From an uncultured Clostridia bacterium (GTDB lineage: Bacteria > Bacillota > Clostridia > Christensenellales > UBA1242), in contig CAMOHL010000036.1 of NCBI GenBank assembly GCA_946615295.1, positions 1 through 7,215 of the forward strand: a DNA stretch of 7,215 nt, given 5' to 3'. Positions 1-5,898 of the stretch are shown here, piece by piece. The notes below the pieces were generated by a model. That model had not been told where the DNA came from, did not search any database, and saw only the letters and a program-made list of their open reading frames with translations. The translations under genes were made by a program, and so were the position numbers. Numbering within the stretch: position 1 is the first letter of the stretch; every line of letters starts with the position of its first letter.

Positions 1-1155
1 AATAACTACACCATAACAATAACAAAATATGAAAACTATCTCATAAAAAATTTGCAGGGCAAAATTCAAGATGTCAAAATCATATTCAAACATGCCGAAT
101 ATCAAATTGACAATAGCTTTAGTTTTTTGACTTTGGAAAACAATGGAACAATAGAAAATGTTGACATTGAAGCAAGTGGCAATTTTGATATCAACTCAAC
201 AAATCAAGATACCTTTGTTTGTGGATTTGCTGTCAAGAACAATAACTATATTCACAACTGCTCTTTTTTGGGAGAAATAAACCTTTCTTCTCAAAACACA
301 CTAAACAGCTACTTTGCTGGCTTTGCTGGTGAAAACTATGGCACAATTTCTTCGTGCGAAACAAAACAAAACTCAATTTTCTCATCAAACAATGTTGATG
401 TGTGTGGAATTGCAAACATAAACTATGGCTCTGCAAACATTTCATCATCAAACAATTTCGCTAACATTGAACAAATATCTCAAATTGAAAGTTGGTCGCC
501 AAATGTTGCAGGAATTTCAAATTCCAATTTAGGAAAAATTGAAAACTGCATAAATAGTGGCAACCTAAAAGCAACAAGTTCAACTGAAACTGCTTTTGAT
601 GGTGCAGTTTTGATTGGTGGAATTTCTTCAACAAATTCTGGAGAAATATATCATTCAAAAAATACCGGCAACTTGACTGCAACAAGTGAAAACATAAATA
701 TCTTTGCAGGTGGAATTGCTGGATATGTCAACCAATCTTCACCAACTGACAATCCAACAATAAATGAATGTGCTTCTACAAGCACCTTGAACCTATCAAA
801 AACTGCAAGCACCAAATTTGTTTATGGTGGCGGAATTGCTGGATATATGATTGGAAACATAAGAAATTCTTATGCTATTTGTGAGTTTGAAAATGGTTAT
901 GACAAAGACACAAACTGTATGATTGGTCTTATGATTGGTTCAACCAGTTTGCAATACAACTACTTTACTCAACAATATACACTTATGTTAAACATTGAAA
1001 ACATATATTGTCTCAAAACCGAAAATGCCAACTTCCCTGTTGCTATTGGTTACTCAAATATTGGATATATCTATATTGAAAATATTGATGGTGTTGAAAC
1101 ATTATACCTGTGTGAAGACACAAATGATATAACAACAAGTTCAATATACTGGTAA
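1..1155 (+). CDS. GLUG-like repeat surface/secreted protein, C-terminal part (5' end outside window)
   Basis: The frame has no stop from base 1 to the TAA at 1153-1155 (384 codons). The TTG at 52 has no ribosome binding site and lies mid-frame, so I treat it as an internal Leu codon; the true start is upstream of the window. The protein is rich in Asn, Ser, Thr, Gly and Ile and poor in charge. It carries about eight diverged units of the form hydrophobic-GG-I-(A/S)-x-x-N-x-G-x-I-x-(N)-(C/S), for example AGISNSNLGKIENCINSGNL and GGGIAGYMIGNIRNSYA. This resembles the GLUG repeat of bacterial surface proteins and peptidases, which usually builds a right-handed beta-helix. No catalytic motif, LPxTG signal, C-terminal membrane helix or charged tail is visible; it ends in SSIYW. 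Any signal peptide or catalytic domain would lie upstream. It is probably an adhesin-like or matrix-binding passenger, but its function is unknown. It converges on serS. Repeat class is fairly secure, role is not. Confidence 0.85.
   Translation, partial: NNYTITITKYENYLIKNLQGKIQDVKIIFKHAEYQIDNSFSFLTLENNGTIENVDIEASGNFDINSTNQDTFVCGFAVKNNNYIHNCSFLGEINLSSQNTLNSYFAGFAGENYGTISSCETKQNSIFSSNNVDVCGIANINYGSANISSSNNFANIEQISQIESWSPNVAGISNSNLGKIENCINSGNLKATSSTETAFDGAVLIGGISSTNSGEIYHSKNTGNLTATSENINIFAGGIAGYVNQSSPTDNPTINECASTSTLNLSKTASTKFVYGGGIAGYMIGNIRNSYAICEFENGYDKDTNCMIGLMIGSTSLQYNYFTQQYTLMLNIENIYCLKTENANFPVAIGYSNIGYIYIENIDGVETLYLCEDTNDITTSSIYW
124..885 (+). repeat. Protein-level tandem repeat array, GLUG-like units about 34 residues apart
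   Basis: Eight diverged units start near 124, 220, 313, 403, 505, 613, 706 and 823. Aligning them on the Cys/Ser/Val three residues after the conserved Ile gives steps of 33, 32, 31, 34, 35, 38 and 33 residues. The units are diverged in DNA. Only the last two share an obvious identical stretch, GGAATTGCTGGATAT at 712-726 and 832-846. This is an old protein repeat rather than a recent DNA duplication. A ninth, very degenerate unit may follow around 920-1015. Confidence 0.7.
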
Positions 1156-1209
1156 AAATATTTTAGTTTAGACAAATAAAAAAATATATTAAAATTATAA
1201 AAATATTTA

Positions 1210-1238
1210 AAAAAAACATTAAAATATTGTGTTTTTTT
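1210..1238 (+). terminator. Weak A/T hairpin with U-rich 3' arm downstream of the GLUG gene
   Basis: The left arm AAAAAAACA (1210-1218) pairs with TGTTTTTTT (1230-1238), plus a possible T-G pair inside (1219/1229), around a loop of about 9 nt. Only one G-C pair is present, so the stem is weak. The U-rich 3' arm and its place 54 nt after the GLUG stop suggest an accessory terminator on the + strand. In sequence this AT-rich it could also be chance. Confidence 0.3.
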
Positions 1239-1241
1239 ACA

Positions 1242-1279
1242 AAAAAAGCCATAAAAAGTGAAATTTTTATGGTTTTTTT
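1242..1279. terminator. Bidirectional rho-independent terminator between convergent genes
   Basis: A 16-bp stem (1242-1257 with 1264-1279) encloses the loop GTGAAA. The core is CCATAAAAA/TTTTTATGG, flanked by an A run on the left and a T run on the right, so transcripts in either direction end in a U tract. On the + strand 1248/1273 forms a G-U pair; on the - strand it is a C-A mismatch, so folding is slightly better for the GLUG transcript. It lies 42 nt past the serS stop and 86 nt past the GLUG stop, and probably ends both. Confidence 0.75.
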
Positions 1280-1321
1280 GTATTTTTATCAAATTGATTA
1301 AATCAACTATTTGTTTTAAAC

Positions 1322-2608
1322 TTATTTTATTGGTTCAATTTTTTCTTTGCCACCCATATACATTCTAAGTGGTTCAGGAATGATTACAGAGCCGTCTGGT
1401 TGAAGATTGTTTTCGAGTAATCCAATGAGTGCTCTTGTTGAAGCAAGAACAGTGTTGTTGAGAGTGTGTGCAAAATAGTTGCCGTTTTCACCCTTAATTC
1501 TTATGCCAAGTCTTCTTGCTTGTGCATCGCCAAGAGTTGAACAAGAACAAACTTCAAAATATTTTTGTTGTCTTGGACTCCATGCTTCTATGTCGCAACT
1601 CTTAACCTTAAGGTCTGCAAGGTCGCCTGTGCAACATTCAAGAGTTCTAACAGGAATATTCAAACTTCTAAACAGTTCTACTGAATAGCTCCACATTTTG
1701 TTATACCACTTCATGCTGTCTTCTGGTTTGCAGATGACAATCATCTCTTGTTTTTCAAATTGATGAACTCTATAAATTCCTCTTTCTTCAATTCCGTGAG
1801 CACCAACTTCCTTTCTAAAGCAAGGACTATATGATGTCATTGTGATTGGAAGTGATTTTTCACTTATGATTTGGTCTTTAAATTTTCCAATCATACTATG
1901 TTCACTTGTTCCAATAAGATATAGGTCTTCGCCTTCTATCTTATACATCATAGCATCCATTTCAGCAAAACTCATAACTCCATTGACAACATCTCCCCTT
2001 ATCATAAAAGGTGGAATGCAATATGTGAAGCCCTTGTTTATCATAAAATCTCTTGCATAGCTAAGCATTGCACTGACAAGTCTTGCACCATCACCCATCA
2101 AGTAGTAGAAGCCGGTGCCACTTGTTCGGCCAGCACTTTCTTTGTCGAGAGCACAAAAACTATCCAAAATGTCTGCATGATATGGAATTTCAAAATCTGG
2201 AACTTTTGGTTCGCCAAATCTTTCAATTTCAACATTTTCGCTATCATCCTTTCCAACAGGAACAGAACTATCAACAATGTTTGGAATTATCATCATTGCT
2301 TTTTTGATTTTTGCATCAATTTCGGCTTGTTCCTTTTCTATTTGTTCAAGTCTTTGCTTGTTTTCTGTAACTTGAGCTTTTATTGCTTCAGCTTCGTCCT
2401 TTTTGCCTTCCTTCATTAAAAGACCAATTTGACTTGAAAGAGAATTTCTTGAAGCTCTCAAATTGTCGCCTTCGTTTTTGAGTTCTCTATTTTTTTTGTC
2501 CAATTCCAAAACTTCATCAACAAGTGGAAGTTTTTCATCTTGAAATTTCTTTTTTATATTTTCTCTAACAAGTTCTGCATTTGTTCTAATCAAATTTATA
2601 TCTATCAT
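1322..2608 (-). CDS. serS: Seryl-tRNA synthetase (serine--tRNA ligase)
   Basis: This cytoplasmic class II synthetase charges tRNA-Ser (and tRNA-Sec where present) with serine using ATP. The 428 residues match the usual length. Residues 1-110 form the tRNA-binding coiled-coil arm, starting MIDINLIRTN and rich in Lys/Glu heptads from about 30 to 105. The catalytic core has the TxE serine site as GTSE (233-236), motif 2 around SPCFRKE (261-267) with RVHQFEKQE (280-288), the CTGDL stretch (326-330), the QARR segment (363-366), and motif 3 as HTLNNTVLASTRALIG (381-396) with its Arg at 392, followed by DGSVIIPEPLRMYMGG. The inserts AHGIEERGIYR and SPRQQKYFEVCSC differ from the E. coli/Bacillus type and point to a variant bacterial subfamily. 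The ATG at 2608 follows GAGG with a 7-nt spacer. It is the downstream gene of the ileS operon, one base after the ileS stop. Confidence 0.97.
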   Translation of the reverse strand: MIDINLIRTNAELVRENIKKKFQDEKLPLVDEVLELDKKNRELKNEGDNLRASRNSLSSQIGLLMKEGKKDEAEAIKAQVTENKQRLEQIEKEQAEIDAKIKKAMMIIPNIVDSSVPVGKDDSENVEIERFGEPKVPDFEIPYHADILDSFCALDKESAGRTSGTGFYYLMGDGARLVSAMLSYARDFMINKGFTYCIPPFMIRGDVVNGVMSFAEMDAMMYKIEGEDLYLIGTSEHSMIGKFKDQIISEKSLPITMTSYSPCFRKEVGAHGIEERGIYRVHQFEKQEMIVICKPEDSMKWYNKMWSYSVELFRSLNIPVRTLECCTGDLADLKVKSCDIEAWSPRQQKYFEVCSCSTLGDAQARRLGIRIKGENGNYFAHTLNNTVLASTRALIGLLENNLQPDGSVIIPEPLRMYMGGKEKIEPIK

Positions 2609-2609
2609 A

Positions 2610-5600
2610 TCAGTTCCTCTTCATTTTTATAAGCACTTTTTCACCATCGAAGTCGAGTTCTTTTTCAAAGCCACCAACAACTTCATCATTAGAAACAGCC
2701 AAAACTTCCAAATTGATTACATCCAATTTTTTGTTTATGATATTTGCCATATAACCATCTTTTGCAATCAAATTGAGTGTTATTCTGTCTTCTATGTTAA
2801 AGTCAGCTTCCTTCCTTGCAACTTGAAGTTCTCTTATAAGTTCTCTCAATCTTCCTTCTTCTTCAAGTTCAGGAGTGATTTCAAGATCAAGCACAACAAG
2901 ATTGTTGCCAAGATTTGCAATTGCAAATTCTTTTTTTGGAGTGAGTTTTATTTCAAACATTTCGGCATCAAGTGTTGGGAAGGTTGCAATTTCAACAGAT
3001 TGTCCGTTCTTTACAACTTCAACAAGCTTTTGCATATCTTCGCTGTTCATATCAAGCAAAGTTTGTTTTAGTCTATTGACATCGCCCTTCAAAACAGCTC
3101 CTGCCTTTCTAAAGTTGAGTGCCAAACTTTGGTCGTTAAACCTATCGTCTTCTTTTACAAATTCAATCTCTTTTATGTTGAGTTCGTCTTTGATTATTTT
3201 TTCAAAATCATTGACAGCTGAAACATAATCATCAGTAACCTTCAACATCATTTTTGAAAGTGGTTGTTTAACCTTTATTTGATGTTCTGCTCTAAGTTTT
3301 TGTGCAAGATATATCAAATCTCTAACTTTGTTTGTTTCATCTAACAAGTTTTTAAAACCATATTGTTTTGCTGTTGGGAATTTTGAAAGATGAATGCTTA
3401 TTGCTTCGTTTGGTTCTGTTTCTCTAACAAGATTTTGCCAAATATAGTCTGTCATAAATGGAATAATTGGAGCCATTATCTGACAGCTTGTTTTTATTGC
3501 ATTATACAAACAGTAATAAACATTGAGTTGGTCTTCTCCGTTATTCTTCCAGAATCTTCTACGATTTATTCTAATATACCAATTTGTCAACTCGTCAACA
3601 TATTGTTCAAACTCTTTGACAATATTAGACATATCATAACTTTCATAACTCTTTGTTGCAACTTCAACAAATCTGTTTGTTCTTTCCAAAAGCCATTTGT
3701 CTGTTACATTAAGTTTTTCAAAATCTGGCACATAGCCTTCAAGTTTTGGATTGTCTATGCTTGCATAAGTATTGTAGAAGATGTAAGCATTCCAGAAACC
3801 CAAAAGCTTTCTTTTAACTTCATCGCCAAGACCATAACCAAATCTAACATTGTTTGAAATTGGTGCCGATGCATACAAATATCTTATTGTATCTGCTCCC
3901 ATTTTTTCAGCAGCTTCGTCAAACTTTATCATATATCCACTTTTGTGGAATCTTCCGCCATCTTCTCTTATAACACTTTCGTATGTCATAACTTTTTGAT
4001 ATGGTGCTCTGCCTTCCAAAACAACACTCATAAAGAGAAGTGAATAGAACCAAAGTCTAACTTGCTCAATCATTTCTATAACACAGTCGCTTGGGAAATT
4101 GTTTTTGAAATATTCTTTATCTGTAAAGTATTTTTTTGTGCTGAATGGTGTGATACCTGCATCAAGCCAACAATCGCCAACATCTGTTATTCTTTCAACT
4201 TCTTCGCCACAATCACATTTGATTTTTATGTCATCAATCCAAGGTCTATGAAGATTTGGAATGTTTTTTACTTTTTCTTTGTCAACTGCTTTTTCAAGAA
4301 GTTCTTCCTTGCTACCAATAACAGTCAACTTTCCACATTTTGGACAAATATAGAATGGTAGTGGCAAACCATAAAATCTCTTTCTAGAAATATTCCAGTC
4401 GCCCATATTTGAAAGCCAATCAAGCATTCTCTTTCCAGCATGCTCTGGCTTCCATTCAACTTGTTTTGCTGCTTCAATAAGTTTATCTCTTATTGGGTCA
4501 GTTTTTATATACCAACCACTTACAAGTTTATAAACAATGTCAGTCTTGCATCTCCAACAGAAAGCATATCTATGTTTGTATTTGTGTGTTTTGTAGAGTT
4601 TGTTTTGTTCTTTTAGTTTTTCAAAAACAAAATCGCGAACAGAGTTTGTATCCATTCCAGCAAATTCTCCAAATTCGCTTGTGATAACTCCAGCATCGTC
4701 AATTGGGTTTATTTTTGGAAGTCCCAATTCTTCACCAAGTTCAAAGTCGCTTTCTCCACAACCTGGTGCAATATGAACAACACCAACACCTTCAGTTGCA
4801 TCAACCAAATTCCAAGCAACAACTTTATGCTCAAATTTTTGTGGTTCGAGATATGGAAACATTGTTTCGTATGTCTTTCCAACAAGTTCTGCACCTTTGA
4901 CTTCTTTTACAACTTCAACAAAGTCATCACCAAGGAGTTTTAAAACATCTTTGCACAAGACAAGGCAATCTTCATCACTTTTAACTTTTACATAGCAATA
5001 TGTGAGTTCTGGATTGACAGCAAGTGCAACATTGCTTGTGAGTGTCCATGGAGTTGTTGTCCAAACAAGCATTTTTGCCTTTTCGTCCTTCAGTGGCAAT
5101 TTGCAAAATACTGCTTCACACTCAACATCGTGATAACTATCTGTCATTTCGTGTTCTGACAAACTTGTTCCACATCTTGGGCACCAATTCATAACCCTAT
5201 ACTTTTTTTCGAGCAAACCCATATCATTACACTTTTTCAAAAAGTACCAAATGCTTGTGATGTTTTCATCGCTGTTTGTAAAATAAGAGTTATCCCAATC
5301 CATCCATTGACCAAGTCTTTTACTTTGCTCTGTGATAACTCCACTATACTTTTTTACTCTGTCCATACAAGCAATTGTAAAGTTGTCAAGTCCATAGTTT
5401 TCAATATCTTTTTTGTTTTTGAATCCAAGTTGTTTTTCAACTTCAACTTCAACCCAAAGGCCTTGAGCATCAAAGCCATTTTGATATTGACAACTTTCGC
5501 CCTTCATTGCATGATATTTTATGAAAGCATCTTTTAAAGTTCTTCCCCAAGCATGATGAATACCCATGCTGTTGTTTGCAGTCATAGGTCCATCCAAAAA

Positions 5601-5723
5601 TCTATATCTTTTTCCGTCTTTGTTTTGTTCAACAAGTTTATCAAAGCATTTGTTCTCATTCCAAAAGTCCAAAACTTGATGTTCTAGTTTTACAAAATCT
5701 AAATTTGGTTGTTCTTTTTTCAT
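2610..5723 (-). CDS. ileS: Isoleucyl-tRNA synthetase, IleRS2-like, with swapped HIGH motif (GIHH)
   Basis: This cytoplasmic class I synthetase charges tRNA-Ile and edits misactivated valine. I start it at ATG 5723 (1037 aa), which has GGAG 7 nt upstream; a TTG at 5759 would add 12 residues without a site. From the N-terminus: the HIGH-equivalent reads GIHH (54-57, after GPMTANNSM). The CP1 editing domain has WTTTPWT (221-227) and VVHIAPGCGESD, keeping His317 and Asp326. Cys pairs 181/184 with 389/392, and 460/463 with 503/505, look like two zinc sites. WNISRKRF is at 443-450. The KMSKS-equivalent is RFHKS (591-595). The anticodon-binding domain includes ELTNWYIRINRRRFWK (711-726), and a long C-terminal extension resembles DUF5915 of eukaryote-like IleRS. 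Length, C-terminus and RRRFW segment fit the IleRS2 clade. First gene of an operon with serS, from its own promoter. The frame is intact, so both altered signatures look functional rather than decayed. Confidence 0.97.
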   Translation of the reverse strand: MKKEQPNLDFVKLEHQVLDFWNENKCFDKLVEQNKDGKRYRFLDGPMTANNSMGIHHAWGRTLKDAFIKYHAMKGESCQYQNGFDAQGLWVEVEVEKQLGFKNKKDIENYGLDNFTIACMDRVKKYSGVITEQSKRLGQWMDWDNSYFTNSDENITSIWYFLKKCNDMGLLEKKYRVMNWCPRCGTSLSEHEMTDSYHDVECEAVFCKLPLKDEKAKMLVWTTTPWTLTSNVALAVNPELTYCYVKVKSDEDCLVLCKDVLKLLGDDFVEVVKEVKGAELVGKTYETMFPYLEPQKFEHKVVAWNLVDATEGVGVVHIAPGCGESDFELGEELGLPKINPIDDAGVITSEFGEFAGMDTNSVRDFVFEKLKEQNKLYKTHKYKHRYAFCWRCKTDIVYKLVSGWYIKTDPIRDKLIEAAKQVEWKPEHAGKRMLDWLSNMGDWNISRKRFYGLPLPFYICPKCGKLTVIGSKEELLEKAVDKEKVKNIPNLHRPWIDDIKIKCDCGEEVERITDVGDCWLDAGITPFSTKKYFTDKEYFKNNFPSDCVIEMIEQVRLWFYSLLFMSVVLEGRAPYQKVMTYESVIREDGGRFHKSGYMIKFDEAAEKMGADTIRYLYASAPISNNVRFGYGLGDEVKRKLLGFWNAYIFYNTYASIDNPKLEGYVPDFEKLNVTDKWLLERTNRFVEVATKSYESYDMSNIVKEFEQYVDELTNWYIRINRRRFWKNNGEDQLNVYYCLYNAIKTSCQIMAPIIPFMTDYIWQNLVRETEPNEAISIHLSKFPTAKQYGFKNLLDETNKVRDLIYLAQKLRAEHQIKVKQPLSKMMLKVTDDYVSAVNDFEKIIKDELNIKEIEFVKEDDRFNDQSLALNFRKAGAVLKGDVNRLKQTLLDMNSEDMQKLVEVVKNGQSVEIATFPTLDAEMFEIKLTPKKEFAIANLGNNLVVLDLEITPELEEEGRLRELIRELQVARKEADFNIEDRITLNLIAKDGYMANIINKKLDVINLEVLAVSNDEVVGGFEKELDFDGEKVLIKMKRN
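2614..2621 (-). promoter_or_regulatory. serS ribosome binding site inside the ileS 3' end
   Basis: AAGAGGAA on the - strand places GAGG (2616-2619) 7 nt before the serS ATG. The same bases encode the last Lys-Arg-Asn residues of IleRS, and the ileS TGA (2610-2612) falls between this site and the start. Ribosomes finishing ileS would cover it, which suggests translational coupling. Confidence 0.85.
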
Positions 5724-5735
5724 TCTTTTACTCCG
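5724..5735 (-). promoter_or_regulatory. ileS ribosome binding site
   Basis: CGGAG on the - strand, with GGAG at 5731-5734, lies 7 nt before the ATG at 5721-5723. It decides the start: the in-frame TTG at 5757-5759 has no comparable site and lies inside the predicted untranslated leader. Confidence 0.85.
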
Positions 5736-5748
5736 TTTTAGTAGTTTT

Positions 5749-5761
5749 GATTGTAACAATC
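5749..5761. promoter_or_regulatory. 13-nt palindrome in the ileS leader
   Basis: GATTGT-A-ACAATC is a perfect inverted repeat with a one-base centre. It sits about 36 nt into the predicted transcript and 25 nt before the ileS start. It could be an operator half-site pair or a small RNA hairpin; with no known binding protein this is only a candidate. Confidence 0.3.
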
Positions 5762-5803
5762 AAGCACAAAAAGTGTTGATTTTACTATATATAACACAAA
5801 TAA

Positions 5804-5832
5804 ATTATATTTATATAAATATAAAATGTCAA
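5804..5832 (-). promoter_or_regulatory. Consensus sigma-70/sigma-A promoter of the ileS-serS operon
   Basis: On the - strand the -35 box is TTGACA (5827-5832), the spacer is exactly 17 nt, and the -10 box is TATAAT (5804-5809); all twelve bases match consensus. Transcription should begin near 5797, giving a leader of about 74 nt to the ATG at 5723. The -35 box lies about 15 nt after the U run that ends the upstream ATPase gene, so the synthetase pair is probably transcribed on its own. The spacer contains a 16-bp palindrome (5807-5822). Confidence 0.88.
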
Positions 5833-5847
5833 GCAACTTGAAAGCAT

Positions 5848-5874
5848 AAAAAAATCTATTCTAAAAGAATAGAT
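5848..5874 (-). terminator. Rho-independent terminator of the PilB/GspE-type ATPase gene
   Basis: On the - strand ATCTATTCT (5866-5874) pairs perfectly with AGAATAGAT (5854-5862) around a TTT loop, and the A run at 5848-5854 of the + strand gives a 7-U tail. The hairpin begins about 25 nt after the ATPase stop at 5899. The stem is AT-rich but perfectly paired, and it separates this gene from the ileS promoter. Confidence 0.8.
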
Positions 5875-5898
5875 AATTTTAAAAACAAAATAGATTGA

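Noticed and set aside
52..54. TTG 52 as start of the GLUG-like protein
   Set aside because: No ribosome binding site precedes it and the frame is open to base 1, so the gene is cut by the window.
705..850. DNA direct repeat as a recombination or phase-variation site
   Set aside because: The only shared block is 15 identical bases (GGAATTGCTGGATAT) within protein repeats and the flanks diverge; it is explained by the conserved GGIAGY motif.
1156..1321. Remnant of the GLUG gene continuing past its stop by frameshift
   Set aside because: Reading on in frame gives only seven codons before another stop, and the following bases are A/T-rich terminator sequence without repeat-like coding.
3390..3857. 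155-codon open frame on the + strand opposite ileS
   Set aside because: It is antisense to the conserved anticodon-binding region, has skewed Phe/Ile/Cys-rich composition and no ribosome binding site. The same holds for the frames at 2875-3228, 4062-4361 and 6149-6499.
3939..5564. IleRS as a decaying pseudogene because both class I signatures are altered
   Set aside because: 1037 codons are uninterrupted, editing and zinc residues are kept, and promoter and binding site are strong, all of which point to a working variant.
5724..5759. Longer ileS start at TTG 5759, adding 12 residues
   Set aside because: It has no Shine-Dalgarno, whereas ATG 5723 has GGAG at 7 nt, and the added residues match nothing expected ahead of the IleRS N-terminus.
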